Of a stretch of 64,000 nucleotides of DNA, positions 51,195-61,485 are shown one piece after another. Position numbers and translations under genes: made by a program. The notes beneath the pieces were generated by a model that saw only the letters and a program-made list of their open reading frames with translations, was not told where the DNA came from and ran no database searches. Position 1 is the first letter of the stretch. The number at the start of each line of letters is the position of its first letter. Source of the DNA: Synechococcus sp. MIT S9220 (GTDB taxonomy: Bacteria; Cyanobacteriota; Cyanobacteriia; PCC-6307; Cyanobiaceae); assembly GCF_014304815.1 (NCBI RefSeq), contig NZ_CP047958.1:248001-312000 (forward strand), given 5' to 3'.

Positions 51195-52394
51195 TCAATC
51201 TGCGTCGCTGATGGCGATCATGCGTTGGATCACGTGCTCTACCACTCGATCTGGGGTTGAAGCTCCAGACGTGATGCCAACTGTGATTGGCCCACTCGGT
51301 AAAAAGTCCGTGTCACGGGTTAAGTCTTCGCCGAGTGGTTTGTGCTCGATGCTGTTGTCCTCGCTGATTCGCTCCGGTGTGTCGATGTGGAACGAACGGA
51401 TGCCACGACTAATGGCAATTTCCTGAAGGTGGGTGGTGTTGGAGGAGTTGTACCCGCCGATCACGACCATGAGATCAAGGGGTTCGTCGACGAGGGAGAA
51501 CATCGCGTCTTGTCTCTCTTGGGTTGCGTCGCAGATGGTGTTGAAGGCCAGAAAGTGTTCGTTCAGTTGGATAGGACCGAACTTGGTCAGCATCGTGCGT
51601 TCGAACAGCCTGCCGATTTCCTCTGTTTCGCTTTTCAACATGGTGGTCTGATTGGCGACTCCGACACGCTCTAGGTCTCGGTCCGGGTCGAAGCCGGGAG
51701 AACAGGCATTGGCAAAACGGGCCATGAAGCTGTCTCGATCACCGTTTCCGAGGATGTAATCAGCGACATACTCAGCTTCCTCCAGATCCAGAAGCACGAG
51801 ATATGTCCCGGCAAAGGAGCTGGTGGCGAGAGTCTCTTCGTGTTTCACCTTCCCGTGAATAATCGAGGTGAACACATGCTTCTTGTGCTTTTCAACGGTG
51901 TTCCAAACCTTGGACACCCAGGGACATGTGGTGTCAACGATGTGGCAGCCACGATCATTGAGCAATTGCATTTCCTGAACGGTGGCCCCGAAAGCAGGAA
52001 GGATCACCACATCGCCATATTCCACACCTGAGAAGTCCTTCACTCCCTGGTCGACAGGGATGAAATGGACATTCATCTTGCGCAGATGATCATTCACCGA
52101 AGGGTTGTGGATGATTTCATTGGTGATCCACAGCCGTTCACTCGGATAGTGCTTGCGGGTCTCGTACGCCATGGCGACGGCGCGCTCCACTCCCCAGCAG
52201 AAACCAAAGGCCTCAGCCAATCGAACGTTTAAACGTCCATGGCTGAGTTGATAGCCATTTTCTCGGATGGATCCGATCAGGCTGCTCTGGTAGGCCTGTT
52301 CCAGGCTTCCAGCCACCTCTTCAGCGCGCCCGAAGCCGCGACGGTTATAGCGGTCGGAATTATGAAGAGAGCGCTTGAAGGCGTGGGTATCCAT
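51195..52394 (-). CDS. ispH: 4-hydroxy-3-methylbut-2-enyl diphosphate reductase
   Basis: Last step of the MEP isoprenoid pathway. The [4Fe-4S] cysteines are in [19 protein letters not shown] and [11 protein letters not shown]. With ATG 52394 the product is 399 residues, the longer cyanobacterial/plant type with an N-terminal extension ([17 protein letters not shown]). The frame to 52454 is not conserved. Confidence 0.96.
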   Translation of the reverse strand: MDTHAFKRSLHNSDRYNRRGFGRAEEVAGSLEQAYQSSLIGSIRENGYQLSHGRLNVRLAEAFGFCWGVERAVAMAYETRKHYPSERLWITNEIIHNPSVNDHLRKMNVHFIPVDQGVKDFSGVEYGDVVILPAFGATVQEMQLLNDRGCHIVDTTCPWVSKVWNTVEKHKKHVFTSIIHGKVKHEETLATSSFAGTYLVLLDLEEAEYVADYILGNGDRDSFMARFANACSPGFDPDRDLERVGVANQTTMLKSETEEIGRLFERTMLTKFGPIQLNEHFLAFNTICDATQERQDAMFSLVDEPLDLMVVIGGYNSSNTTHLQEIAISRGIRSFHIDTPERISEDNSIEHKPLGEDLTRDTDFLPSGPITVGITSGASTPDRVVEHVIQRMIAISDAD

Positions 52395-52460
52395 GGCAGT
52401 GACTCTATGGGCTGTGGGTGGGAGCTGTCTTTTGCTGATGCCCGTACAGATCAAACCAAG

Positions 52461-52488
52461 AAAAATCCCCGGTCCTTGTGGACCGGGG
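52461..52488 (-). terminator. Rho-independent terminator of amt
   Basis: A 9-bp GC-rich stem (CCCCGGTCC / GGACCGGGG) with a 4-nt loop is followed by A-TTTTT on the minus strand, 22 bases after the amt stop. It separates amt from ispH transcription. Confidence 0.85.
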
Positions 52489-52510
52489 TTCAGCGTCTTC
52501 CAGGAGGACT

Positions 52511-53908
52511 TCAGTTGCCAGCAGAGGCGAAATCGGGATACGCCTCCATGCCATGTTCACCGATGTCGAGTCCTGTTTTCTCCTCATCTTCAGTGACTCG
52601 GATACCGCCAAAGAGAGCGCCGATGATTTTCCAGACAAGGAACGTAGTTACAACAGCCCAGACTCCATAGGCGATGACGCCGACGAACTGGATGCCCAGT
52701 TGGCTGGGGCCATGACCAGTCAACAAACCCTTGTCGTTATTGAAAAGGCCGACTGCGAGGGTCGCCCAGATTCCGCAAGTTCCGTGTACGGAAAAGGCAC
52801 CGACTGGATCATCAATTTTTAGAGAGTCAAGCCAGCCCACTGAGAAAACCACGAGCACACCAGCAACGAAGCCAACGACCCAAGCTGCTGGCATTGAAAA
52901 TCCGTCGCAACCTGCCGTGACACCAACCAAGCCAGCCAAAATTCCGTTGATGATCATCGTGAGATCAGGCTTGCCGCTGGTGAATTGACTCACCACCATT
53001 GCACCAATGCCGCCGCCGGCGGCCCCGAGAGTAGTGGTTACGGCTACGAAGGGAACTGTTTCGTTCATAGCCAGCACCGAGCCAGGGTTAAATCCATACC
53101 AGCCGATCCAAAGGATCAAGCACCCCAAAGTTGCGATGGCAAGGTTGTGGCCAGGAATAGCCTGTGGGCGATCCCCTAAAAACTTGCCAATTCTTGGTCC
53201 AAGAAGTGCAGCTCCAACCAGTCCAGACCAAGCACCGAAGGAGTGAACGATTGTTGATCCAGCGAAATCAATAAAACCAAGACGCGCAAGCCAACCCCCA
53301 CCAAGACCGGTAACTTCGTCAGGGAAGTTCCACTGCCAAGAACCGGCAATCGGATAAAGAATTCCGACCAAAATGAGTGAGAAAATAATGAACTCACCAA
53401 ACTTGATTCGTTCTGCGACTAAGCCGGAAACGATAGTGGCTGCAGTGCCTGCAAAGGCTGCTTGGAAGAGGAAATCAATGCTTGGAACAAGCTTGCTATC
53501 CGTGACCATTTCCGCGGTCACGGTTGGATCAAAGAACAACCCGCCGAATTTGAATACCCCTGGGATAACCCAGTCGGCGTTGTACATAATTTTGTAGCCA
53601 ATAAACCAGTAAGCCGTCACCGCAAGAGTGAAGACCACGAGATTTTTAGCGAGAATATTGACTGCATTTTTCTGGCGACACATTCCGGCTTCGACCATGG
53701 CGAAGCCAGCGTTCATGAAGATCACGAGGATGGCCGCGATCAAAAGCCACAGATTGTTGGCTAAAAACTGAGCGCTGAGTGCAGGTAAATTTGCTGCACG
53801 GGCCGAAAGACCGAAGATACCTAGCCCACACAATGCCAAGGGCACGCAGGCCAGCCAAAGCATTGAGCGACTGGACTTGAATCCTCGAATGCTCTGAAGG
53901 AGAAGCAT
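52511..53908 (-). CDS. amt: Ammonium transporter
   Basis: A 465-residue channel-like protein with a signal-like N-terminal helix and 11 membrane helices. [12 protein letters not shown] is the Amt signature in helix 1; the twin histidines lie in V-H-S-F-G-A-W-S-G and S-V-H-G-T-C-G. It takes up ammonium, the preferred nitrogen source. ATG 53908 has a purine-rich site 6 bases ahead; the frame extends to 53983. I looked for an NtcA box (GTA-N8-TAC) just upstream and saw none. Confidence 0.95.
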   Translation of the reverse strand: MLLLQSIRGFKSSRSMLWLACVPLALCGLGIFGLSARAANLPALSAQFLANNLWLLIAAILVIFMNAGFAMVEAGMCRQKNAVNILAKNLVVFTLAVTAYWFIGYKIMYNADWVIPGVFKFGGLFFDPTVTAEMVTDSKLVPSIDFLFQAAFAGTAATIVSGLVAERIKFGEFIIFSLILVGILYPIAGSWQWNFPDEVTGLGGGWLARLGFIDFAGSTIVHSFGAWSGLVGAALLGPRIGKFLGDRPQAIPGHNLAIATLGCLILWIGWYGFNPGSVLAMNETVPFVAVTTTLGAAGGGIGAMVVSQFTSGKPDLTMIINGILAGLVGVTAGCDGFSMPAAWVVGFVAGVLVVFSVGWLDSLKIDDPVGAFSVHGTCGIWATLAVGLFNNDKGLLTGHGPSQLGIQFVGVIAYGVWAVVTTFLVWKIIGALFGGIRVTEDEEKTGLDIGEHGMEAYPDFASAGN

Positions 53909-54078
53909 TGGACCTTCGATCAGGCTTGCCTCTTGGAGGCGCGCTTTGCGCCGCCGCGATGGCGGATGCAGAGCAGTTGTCATGGAAAAAAAGCGAAACT
54001 GCAGTTCAGATAGTTCTGATAGGAACCATCAGACCTGCACAAATTGCAGAAAAGCGAACACTTCCCGAGTCGCCGTTG

Positions 54079-54843
54079 CTACCGAATCGCTGATTGGCTG
54101 GACTGGACAGGGCGCTGGCCCTCCCACAGGATTCGATCGATTTCGAAGCTGAAGGCACAGGGCAAGACTTCAACGCCTGCCTTGGATGCTTCACGGAACA
54201 GCTCGCCGTAGCGCGGATCAGCGCTGTCCCCTGGGGCAAAACACGACACATCGGGGCGGCTCAGGCAGGGCACCAACACCCCACGTGCATCAGGAAGCAC
54301 AGCCATCAGCTCCTGCAGGTGTTTCTGTCCCCGTTCGGTGACTGTGTCGGGGAACAGAGCCAGCGCACCATCACACCAGGTGGTGTTTTTCACCTCCAGG
54401 TAGATCGGTCTTGGATCATGGGACTCCTCTTCGGGAGTGAGCAGCAGATCGATACGACTGCGGCGGTTCTCTCCGTAGGGCACTTCAGCGCGGATCCCCG
54501 CGATTGGCCCCAGGGCGTTGCGCAGGCAACCGGCCTCAATGGCGGCTCTGATCAGCCGATTGGGGAGAGCCGTATTGATTCCGACCCAACAGGAGCTCCC
54601 ATCAGCGCTTGGTACTTCCGCCTGTTCCCAGGTCCAGGCCAGTTTGCGCTTGGGGGAAGGGGCGTATCGCATCCTCACCCGACCTCCAGGGTGGAGCACG
54701 CCGGTCATCGGTCCGGTGTTGGCACAGTGCGCCGTCACCACTGAGCCGTCCTTGAGTTCCACATCGGCCAGAAAGCGCTTGTAGCGCTTGATCAGCACTC
54801 CCTCCGTTAGACGAGTGAACTCAAGCAGAGGGGTGCCGGTCAT
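54079..54843 (-). CDS. sfsA: Sugar fermentation stimulation protein family (SfsA)
   Basis: A 254-residue protein with the SfsA motifs R-Y-K-R-F-L-A-D-V, H-C-A-N-T-G-P-M-T-G, S-R-I-D-L-L-L and Y-L-E-V-K-N-T-T-W. The E-V-K region suggests a nuclease-like fold, and a nucleic-acid role is often assumed. The large open frame to 55290 is antisense to murJ; ATG 54843 is chosen because the family begins there. It lies head to head with murJ, 21 bases apart. Confidence 0.93.
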   Translation of the reverse strand: MTGTPLLEFTRLTEGVLIKRYKRFLADVELKDGSVVTAHCANTGPMTGVLHPGGRVRMRYAPSPKRKLAWTWEQAEVPSADGSSCWVGINTALPNRLIRAAIEAGCLRNALGPIAGIRAEVPYGENRRSRIDLLLTPEEESHDPRPIYLEVKNTTWCDGALALFPDTVTERGQKHLQELMAVLPDARGVLVPCLSRPDVSCFAPGDSADPRYGELFREASKAGVEVLPCAFSFEIDRILWEGQRPVQSSQSAIR

Positions 54844-54864
54844 GGAGGCGGGCTGACTGGCGCC

Positions 54865-56532
54865 ATGGTGCCTGGCGATGGTCCGAAGATCTCTTCCATT
54901 GACGGCATGGTTCAGCAGGCATCGATGGGGAGATCTCTTAAGCGCATCGCTCTGGTGGTCACCTATGGCACCTTGCTCAGCAAAGCTGGAGGGCTGATCC
55001 GTCAGCTGGTGATCGCTGCGGCGTTCGGAGTGGGTGCGGCCTATGACGCCTACAACTACGCCTACATCCTTCCCGGTTTTCTGTTGATTCTGCTGGGAGG
55101 GATCAACGGCCCGTTTCACAGCGCCATGGTCAGTGTGCTCAGCCGCCGGCCGCGTGAGGAAGGGGCCCATATCCTGGCCACCCTCAACACCACCGTGAGT
55201 GCCTTGCTGCTCGTGGTCACTGCGGTGTTGGTGCTCGCTGCCGATCCACTGATCACGCTTGTGGGTCCTGGATTGCCCTCGGATCTGCATCAGATCGCCG
55301 TGGCGCAGTTGCAGGTGATGGCTCCCATGGCACTTCTAGCAGGTCTGATCGGACTTGGCTTCGGGTCGCTGAATGCTGCCGATGAGTTCTGGATCCCCGC
55401 CATCTCACCGCTGATGTCGAGCGTGGCTCTCGTTCTTGGTGTGGGCGTGCTGTGGTGGCAGCTCGGGGCCGAGATCGCCCTGCCTGTGAATGCCCTCTGG
55501 GGTGGCGTGGTCCTGGCACTCTCCACACTGGTCGGGGCTTTGCTGCAGTGGTTGCTGCAGCTGCCGGCCCTAGCCCGTCAGGGGATGGCGCGCCTGCGCC
55601 TGTCCTGGGACTGGAGTCATCCCGGCGTGCGCGAGGTCTGGCGGGTGATGGGACCCGCCACGTTGTCTTCGGGAATGCTGCAGATCAATGTGTTCACCGA
55701 CATGTTTTTTGCTTCAGGCATCCTTGGTGCGGCAGCAGGCCTGAGCTACTCGAATCTGTTGGTCCAGACCCCATTGGGCCTGATCTCCAATGCTCTGCTG
55801 GTGCCATTGCTGCCCACGTTCTCCAGACTCACAGCTGCCGATGATCGGCTGCCGCTGATCGCCAGGATCCGGCAGGGACTGATGCTGTCGACCGCTTCGA
55901 TGCTGCCGCTTGGGGCCTTGTTTCTGGCTCTGTCGACACCCATCGTCGCCCTTGTCTATGAACGTGGCGCGTTTGATCAGCAGGCCGTGCAGCTGGTGAC
56001 CGGTCTGCTGATGGCTTATGGGATCGGCATGCCCGCTTATCTCGGCCGGGATGTGCTGGTTCGTGTTTTTTATGCACTTGGCGATGGAACAACCCCTTTC
56101 CGCCTCTCCATGGCGGGGATCGGCCTCAATGTGCTTTTTGACTGGGCGCTTGTGGGTGGCCCTTCCCCTTGGGGGCCTCAGTTCCCGATCAATCTCGGGG
56201 CTCCTGGGTTGGTTCTGGCCACTGTTCTGATCAATCTGCTCACCTGTCTTGCATTGCTCTTGGCGCTGCAGAAGCGACTGGGTGGATTGCCGCTGCGTGA
56301 GTGGGGGCTCGACGCACTCAAGCTCACCTTTGCGGCAGTGGCCGCAGGACTGGCGGCCTGGGCGCTCAGCCTTGGCGTTGCCTGGCCCGAGAACTTCGTT
56401 GGCCGACTGTTCCAGGTGGGACTTTCCGGTGCGTTGGGATTGCTGCTGTTTGTGCTATGCGCTCAGGCCTTGTCTGTCCCTGAGGTAAGCGAGATCAGCC
56501 GTGGGATTGCCAGCCGTTTCAGGCGTCGTTGA
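54865..56532 (+). CDS. murJ: Lipid II flippase MurJ
   Basis: A 555-residue membrane protein with about 14 helices that moves lipid-linked peptidoglycan precursors. The family segments S-K-A-G-G-L-I-R-Q, A-A-A-F-G-V-G-A-A-Y-D-A-Y and L-P-G-F-L-L-I-L-L-G-G-I-N-G-P are visible at the N-terminus. In-frame Mets at 54907 and 54925 are alternative starts. The stop region overlaps the next minus-strand gene by 14 bases. Confidence 0.93.
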   Translation: MVPGDGPKISSIDGMVQQASMGRSLKRIALVVTYGTLLSKAGGLIRQLVIAAAFGVGAAYDAYNYAYILPGFLLILLGGINGPFHSAMVSVLSRRPREEGAHILATLNTTVSALLLVVTAVLVLAADPLITLVGPGLPSDLHQIAVAQLQVMAPMALLAGLIGLGFGSLNAADEFWIPAISPLMSSVALVLGVGVLWWQLGAEIALPVNALWGGVVLALSTLVGALLQWLLQLPALARQGMARLRLSWDWSHPGVREVWRVMGPATLSSGMLQINVFTDMFFASGILGAAAGLSYSNLLVQTPLGLISNALLVPLLPTFSRLTAADDRLPLIARIRQGLMLSTASMLPLGALFLALSTPIVALVYERGAFDQQAVQLVTGLLMAYGIGMPAYLGRDVLVRVFYALGDGTTPFRLSMAGIGLNVLFDWALVGGPSPWGPQFPINLGAPGLVLATVLINLLTCLALLLALQKRLGGLPLREWGLDALKLTFAAVAAGLAAWALSLGVAWPENFVGRLFQVGLSGALGLLLFVLCAQALSVPEVSEISRGIASRFRRR

Positions 56533-56788
56533 GACGCACCTCTCGTTCTTCCCGAACCTGGATGGGGAGCTCGATGTGCTGGCGTCCCACCAACTGAGGG
56601 CCTTGCACGGACAAAATCCTTGCCTCGATTCCGAACTCCCGGAAAGCAGTGTCGATCTCCTGAATCAGAGCCTTTTCCACTTGTGCTTCCGGATCGACCA
56701 CTTTGCCGATTAGGCGCTCACCCAGGCGACCGATGCGCTGACGCACCACGTCGCGGGCATTGGTGACCTCGATGATGAGCACGCTCAC
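56519..56788 (-). CDS. Conserved hypothetical protein, 89 residues
   Basis: GTG 56788 gives a small soluble protein: V-S-V-L-I-I-E-V-T-N-A-R-D-V-V-R-Q-R-I at the N-terminus and H-I-E-L-P-I-Q-V-R-E at the C-terminus, with regular strand/helix alternation. The longer frame to 56977 overlaps the DUF3181 gene and is less likely. No family name is certain; the run of conserved-looking motifs supports a real gene. Confidence 0.6.
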   Translation of the reverse strand: MSVLIIEVTNARDVVRQRIGRLGERLIGKVVDPEAQVEKALIQEIDTAFREFGIEARILSVQGPQLVGRQHIELPIQVREEREVRLNDA

Positions 56789-56807
56789 TCCCTGAAGGTC
56801 AGCAACC

Positions 56808-57098
56808 TTATCGGCAGTGGTCCTCGAGAATCTGCTCCAGCTCGGAAAGTTGCGAGGACGGCAACAAGCGGGCCAACGGCAGTCGGCTGCTTCCAGCACC
56901 GATGGGAACTTGCACGGCCTCAAGTGCGCGTCGAGCGCAGACGGCTGGACCCTGGTCCAGCAGGGCACTGCATTCAATCGCCAGAGTCTCCGCTAAGCCA
57001 GCATCTCCGAGGTAGAGATGCCAGCCAGCAATCTGTAGATAGAGCCGTTCACTCAGGGTTGCAGAGAGGTCTTTTAGGTCAGCTGCATCCAGGGTCAT
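56808..57098 (-). CDS. DUF3181 family protein
   Basis: A 96-residue protein. A-L/T-L-S-E-R-L-Y-L-Q-I-A-G-W-H-L-Y-L-G-D-A-like segments match the cyanobacterial DUF3181 family, with a conserved I/V-P-L-A-R-L-L-P near the end. Function is unknown. It is followed 19 bases later by the 89-residue gene, so the two probably share a transcript. Confidence 0.82.
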   Translation of the reverse strand: MTLDAADLKDLSATLSERLYLQIAGWHLYLGDAGLAETLAIECSALLDQGPAVCARRALEAVQVPIGAGSSRLPLARLLPSSQLSELEQILEDHCR

Positions 57099-57128
57099 GG
57101 CGAGAAGGTGTTTTGAACCATCGTGCCG

Positions 57129-57383
57129 TCAGGATTCACGGCTGTCCGCATCCGCAGGAGGACGTTGCTTGACCACTACAGCTAGGTGGATCAACAGGGC
57201 GACAAACCAGATTTCAGTGAAGAGATCCAGATGATTCCAGGGATGTCGCATCGACTGCACAAACCACAGACCGCTGCTGAGTGCGACGAAAGCCCCCGCA
57301 TGCAGCGTGAAATTCACAATCCGGCTGTAGTGCCTGTACAAGGGATCTGTGTTGTCACCGGTGCCGTACCAGCGGATGGGCAT
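57129..57383 (-). CDS. Conserved hypothetical membrane protein, 84 residues
   Basis: Two hydrophobic stretches (about 24-44 and 55-72) with W-Y-G-T-G-D-N-T-D-P-L-Y at the start, and N-F-T-L-H-A-G-A-F-V-A-L-S-S-G-L-W-F in the first helix. The charged tail is short. No function is known to me. It precedes the DUF3181 gene by 30 bases on the same strand. Confidence 0.7.
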   Translation of the reverse strand: MPIRWYGTGDNTDPLYRHYSRIVNFTLHAGAFVALSSGLWFVQSMRHPWNHLDLFTEIWFVALLIHLAVVVKQRPPADADSRES

Positions 57384-57475
57384 TGGGAAGTGTCGTTGCA
57401 GTGCAACGATTCTGGCGCGCGGATGTGCCGCAGTTGACGAACGGCACCTTCGTGGGGTCAGATGGTGTGACGCAA

Positions 57476-57549
57476 GCGCTTGTAGCTCAGCGGATTAGAG
57501 CATCTGACTACGGATCAGAGGGTCGGGAGTTCGAATCTCTCCAGGCGCG
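57476..57549 (+). tRNA. tRNA-Arg (ACG)
   Basis: A 74-nt cloverleaf: acceptor GCGCTTG/CAGGCGC, D-arm starting TAGCTCAGC, anticodon stem CTGA/TCAG with loop CTACGGA (anticodon ACG, read as ICG after deamination), and T-arm GGGAG-TTCGAAT-CTCTC. CCA is not encoded. This tRNA reads CGU, CGC and CGA codons. Confidence 0.95.
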
Positions 57550-57555
57550 TTTGTG

Positions 57556-57582
57556 AAACTGCCCCAGGGCAGTTTTTTTTTT
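57556..57582 (+). terminator. Rho-independent terminator after tRNA-Arg
   Basis: An 8-bp stem (AACTGCCC / GGGCAGTT) with a 2-nt loop runs into ten T, starting 7 bases after the tRNA. It also marks the start of the glyA promoter region. Confidence 0.85.
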
Positions 57583-57654
57583 GCTCACGTCCTGTCATGT
57601 CACGTCACTGCAGGGCTTGTTGCTTACGATTTGGGCAAAGCAATATTGCGACGC

Positions 57655-58944
57655 ATGGCGGATTTCGCTACGGCCCCGATCAATGCATCCCTGGCATCAT
57701 CCGACCCGACCATTGCCGGTCTGATTGATCAGGAGCAGAAGCGTCAGGAGACTCATCTCGAGCTGATTGCCTCCGAGAACTTCGCGTCAAGGGCGGTGAT
57801 GGAAGCTCAGGGCTCCGTGCTCACCAACAAGTACGCCGAAGGGTTGCCGAGCAAGCGCTATTACGGCGGTTGTGAGCATGTTGATGCGGTCGAAGAGCTT
57901 GCGATCGAGCGTGCCAAGCAGTTGTTCGGTGCAGCCTGGGCCAACGTTCAGCCTCACAGTGGTGCTCAGGCGAACTTTGCTGTGTTTCTGGCACTGCTCC
58001 AGCCCGGCGACACGATCATGGGTCTCGACCTCTCCCATGGAGGCCATCTCACCCATGGTTCACCGGTCAACGTCAGCGGTAAGTGGTTCAACGTCGTTCA
58101 GTACGGCGTGGACAAGCAAACCCAGCGCCTTGATATGGAGGCGATCCGAGCGTTGGCTCTTGAGAAGAAGCCGAAACTGATTGTGTGTGGGTATTCCGCT
58201 TATCCCCGCATCATCGATTTCGCCGCCTTCCGCGCGATCGCCGATGAGGTGGGCGCCTATCTGCTGGCAGACATGGCCCATATCGCCGGTCTTGTAGCAG
58301 CGGGTGTTCATCCCAGCCCTGTTCCTCATTGCGATGTTGTGACGACCACCACGCACAAAACATTGCGCGGCCCCCGTGGCGGCTTAATCCTTTGCCGTGA
58401 TGCTGAGTTCGCCAAGAAATTCGATAAAGCCGTGTTCCCCGGTACTCAGGGCGGCCCTTTAGAGCATGTGATCGCTGCGAAGGCAGTCGCCTTTGGAGAG
58501 GCGTTGCTGCCCTCGTTTAAGTCGTACAGCCAGCAGGTGGTCGCCAATGCTGCCGCCTTGGCGGAGCGCTTGATCGAGCGCGGCATTGATGTGGTGAGCG
58601 GTGGCACCGAGAACCATGTGGTTCTTCTTGATCTAAGGGGAATCGGCATGACCGGAAAGGTCGCGGATTTGCTAGTGAGTGATGTCCACATCACCGCCAA
58701 CAAGAACACCGTTCCCTTTGACCCTGAATCCCCCTTTGTGACCAGCGGCCTGCGCCTGGGTACCGCAGCTCTCACCACACGTGGCTTTGATGTCGCTGCC
58801 TTCCGTGAAGTGGCGGATGTGATCGCTGATCGACTGCTCAATCCTGAGGACGATGCCATTCAGGCTCGTTGTCTCCAGACGGTTGCCAGCCTTTGCAGCC
58901 GTTTTCCCCTTTACGCCTCCGCCGCGGAGCCGGCGCTTGCCTGA
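57655..58944 (+). CDS. glyA: Serine hydroxymethyltransferase
   Basis: Converts serine and tetrahydrofolate to glycine and methylene-THF. The 429-residue product has the PLP lysine in [14 protein letters not shown], plus [11 protein letters not shown] and [15 protein letters not shown] 57655 gives the usual N-terminus and avoids the terminator; the open frame back to 57553 includes it and is rejected. Confidence 0.97.
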   Translation: MADFATAPINASLASSDPTIAGLIDQEQKRQETHLELIASENFASRAVMEAQGSVLTNKYAEGLPSKRYYGGCEHVDAVEELAIERAKQLFGAAWANVQPHSGAQANFAVFLALLQPGDTIMGLDLSHGGHLTHGSPVNVSGKWFNVVQYGVDKQTQRLDMEAIRALALEKKPKLIVCGYSAYPRIIDFAAFRAIADEVGAYLLADMAHIAGLVAAGVHPSPVPHCDVVTTTTHKTLRGPRGGLILCRDAEFAKKFDKAVFPGTQGGPLEHVIAAKAVAFGEALLPSFKSYSQQVVANAAALAERLIERGIDVVSGGTENHVVLLDLRGIGMTGKVADLLVSDVHITANKNTVPFDPESPFVTSGLRLGTAALTTRGFDVAAFREVADVIADRLLNPEDDAIQARCLQTVASLCSRFPLYASAAEPALA

Positions 58945-59032
58945 CTGGACTACGGAGCTGAATCCTGCATAGAGGTCTGCCTAGGATCCTGATGTTTCGG
59001 CCTCATCCTGGTCGCCACCTCCGGAGTTTTGT

Positions 59033-60178
59033 TTGACTCTCGCGAGTACTCCTCTCGCCGTTGCTGTCGGGATCTTCGTCACGTCGACGTTGATCACAAC
59101 AGCAATCGCGCCATTGGTGAGGCGGCTCGGACTCAGGCACGGCTTCACTGATACTCCCGACGCTCGGAAACAGCACAGTGTTCCGATGGTGCGTCTCGGC
59201 GGCATTGCCATGGTGCTGGGGTTCTGTTTGGCGCTTGGTCTCACCTGGTGGTTCGGGGGGTTCGGGATGTTGACTCCGGCTCGCGACCAGCTCATCTGGA
59301 CAACCTTGGCTGGATCACTGTGCTTTTTCGTAATCGGCCTGGCGGATGACCTCTTTTCTCTGTCTCCCTGGCCGAGATTGGCCGGTCAAGTGGCTGTGGC
59401 TGTGGTGGTCTGGTCGCAGGGTGTTCAGATCGGTGCAATTGATCTTCCCTGGCTCTCCAGCAGTGCCGAAGCCGTCATCCTTCCGGATGTGATCAGCCTT
59501 TTAGCCACGGTGATCTGGCTGGTTGGCATCACCAATGCGATCAACTGGTTGGATGGCCTCGATGGACTCGCGGCCGGTGTCGCCGGCATTGCTGCGGTCG
59601 GCCTGGTGTCCGTCAGCTTTTCTCTGCATCAGGTGGCCGCGGCTTTCCTGGCTGCAGCACTGGCTGGGTGCTGTTTCGGATTCCTGCGACACAATTTCAA
59701 TCCGGCCCGGATTTTCATGGGTGATGGTGGCTCCTATTTCCTGGGATTCAGCCTCGCGGCAATCAGCATCGTCGGTCCCGCCAAAGGAGTGACCACGGTC
59801 AGCTTGCTCCTGCCTCTGCTGATTCTCTCCCTCCCTTTGGCGGATATGTCTGCGGTGATCATGGGCCGCCTGCGCTCAGGTCGTTCACCCTTTTATCCCG
59901 ATCGTCGCCATCTTCACCACCGATTACTGCGCGCGGGTTTCAGTCACCGCCGCACTGTTCTGCTGATTTATGTGTTCACGCAATGGTTGGCCTCCATCGC
60001 CATGGTGGTGGCCAATGTGGAAATGCGGTTTCTCTGGCTGGGATTGGCCACGGCAATTCTTGTGGGAACCGTGATGGTGATGCAGCGACATCGCCAGAGC
60101 GACCTTTTTCTCGAGGCGACAGATCAAGAGCCTCATGAAGAATGCGCCCAGTCGTGCTGCTCGGATTCCCGTGGCTGA
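59033..60178 (+). CDS. WecA/TagO-type phospho-GlcNAc transferase (GT4 family)
   Basis: A 381-residue membrane protein with about 10 helices. [30 protein letters not shown] and H-L-H-H-R-L-L are the motifs of polyprenyl-phosphate N-acetylhexosamine 1-phosphate transferases. It starts lipid-linked synthesis of surface glycans, likely feeding enzymes such as the WecG-type protein at 39096. Start is TTG 59033. Its 3' end overlaps cinA by 44 bases. Confidence 0.92.
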   Translation: MTLASTPLAVAVGIFVTSTLITTAIAPLVRRLGLRHGFTDTPDARKQHSVPMVRLGGIAMVLGFCLALGLTWWFGGFGMLTPARDQLIWTTLAGSLCFFVIGLADDLFSLSPWPRLAGQVAVAVVVWSQGVQIGAIDLPWLSSSAEAVILPDVISLLATVIWLVGITNAINWLDGLDGLAAGVAGIAAVGLVSVSFSLHQVAAAFLAAALAGCCFGFLRHNFNPARIFMGDGGSYFLGFSLAAISIVGPAKGVTTVSLLLPLLILSLPLADMSAVIMGRLRSGRSPFYPDRRHLHHRLLRAGFSHRRTVLLIYVFTQWLASIAMVVANVEMRFLWLGLATAILVGTVMVMQRHRQSDLFLEATDQEPHEECAQSCCSDSRG

Positions 60179-61442
60179 TGCGTCCCCGCCTTCCGGGGTG
60201 GAGATTCTTTGCATTGGTACTGAGCTGCTGCTCGGCAACATCGTCAACGGCAATGCACGCTGGCTGGCTGAGCAACTGGCAGCTCTTGGATTGCCGCACT
60301 TCCGTCAGACGGTGGTGGGTGACAACCGTGATCGCTTGATCGCTGAAGTGCAGGCCATCTCGCGTCGTTCGCGGGTGTTGATCACCACGGGTGGATTGGG
60401 CCCAACGCCCGACGATTTGACGACGGAAGCCATTGCAGCAGCGTTTTCCACGCCGTTGGACGAACGTCCCGAGGTCTGGGACGACATCACAACCAAAGCG
60501 CGCAGTCGCGGGCGTACTCCTGGAGCCGAGACGCGCCGGCAGGCTCTTCTGCCGCGCGGTGCGGATGTGCTGTCCAATATCACTGGAACGGCTCCAGGAA
60601 TGATCTGGTCCCCGATTGAGGGATTCACAGTGCTCACCTTCCCTGGGGTCCCCAGTGAGATGCGGAGCATGTGGCAGGCCACGGCAGTGCCCTGGTTTCA
60701 ACGCTCGGGGCTGTCAAAAGGTGTGTTCAACAGTCGATTACTGCGTTTCTGGGGCATTGGTGAATCCACCCTGGCCGAACAGCTTCATGATCTGCTGGAT
60801 CAGAGCAACCCCACGGTGGCGCCCTATGCGGGTCGTGGTGAGGTCAAACTGCGCGTCACAGCTCACGCCACTTCCGAAGCAGAGTCGCTTCGGCTGCTGG
60901 ATGCCACCGAAGCTGAACTGCGTCAGCGCACCGGCTCGCTTTGTTTTGGTTGTGATGATCAGTCGCTGGCGTCGGTGGTTCTTGAACAGCTGCGCAAACA
61001 GCAACAAACCCTCTCGGTTGCGGAATCCTGTACCGGCGGTGGTTTGGGGGCCGAACTCACGGCGATCCCAGGATCCTCAGACGTTCTTCTGGGTGGTGTG
61101 ATCGCTTACTCGAATGCCCTGAAACAACGTCTTCTTGGCGTATCAGCTGAGCTGCTTGAGCAGTTCGGGGCGGTCAGTGATCCTGTGGCTCAAGCCATGG
61201 CTGAGGGTTCACGACGCGTCACGGGAAGCGACTGGTCGATGGCGGTGACGGGCATTGCCGGCCCTGGAGGTGGTTCGGCGGAGAAGCCTGTTGGCTTGGT
61301 CTACATCGCCGTTGCCGGTCCCGATGGTTGTTTCAGTCAGCCCATCCGTCTCGGTGAAACGCGAGGACGAGACTGGGTCCAGACCGTGAGCGTTGGAGAG
61401 GCTCTCAATCGATTGCGGTTGCGTCTGATGGAGGCTACGTAA
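60135..61442 (+). CDS. cinA: CinA family protein (nicotinamide-nucleotide amidase/pyrophosphatase)
   Basis: A 435-residue two-domain enzyme of NAD recycling and, in some bacteria, competence. The N-terminal molybdopterin-binding-like domain has C-I-G-T-E-L-L-L-G and [10 protein letters not shown]; the C-terminal amidase has A-E-S-C-T-G-G and T-G-I-A-G-P-G-G. The ATG lies inside the end of the WecA-type gene, so translation is coupled. Confidence 0.95.
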   Translation: MKNAPSRAARIPVADASPPSGVEILCIGTELLLGNIVNGNARWLAEQLAALGLPHFRQTVVGDNRDRLIAEVQAISRRSRVLITTGGLGPTPDDLTTEAIAAAFSTPLDERPEVWDDITTKARSRGRTPGAETRRQALLPRGADVLSNITGTAPGMIWSPIEGFTVLTFPGVPSEMRSMWQATAVPWFQRSGLSKGVFNSRLLRFWGIGESTLAEQLHDLLDQSNPTVAPYAGRGEVKLRVTAHATSEAESLRLLDATEAELRQRTGSLCFGCDDQSLASVVLEQLRKQQQTLSVAESCTGGGLGAELTAIPGSSDVLLGGVIAYSNALKQRLLGVSAELLEQFGAVSDPVAQAMAEGSRRVTGSDWSMAVTGIAGPGGGSAEKPVGLVYIAVAGPDGCFSQPIRLGETRGRDWVQTVSVGEALNRLRLRLMEAT

Positions 61443-61485
61443 TGGATGTCGGCGATTAGTGTTAGCTGTTGACGGCTGACATCAG

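Noticed and set aside
53909-54078. NtcA operator upstream of amt
   Set aside because: I looked for GTA-N8-TAC ahead of amt and found none. A GTTC-N6-GAAC palindrome is present but does not match any operator I can name.
54844-55290. N-terminal extension of sfsA up to 55290
   Set aside because: It is antisense to murJ and has no similarity to SfsA; the family N-terminus begins at 54843.
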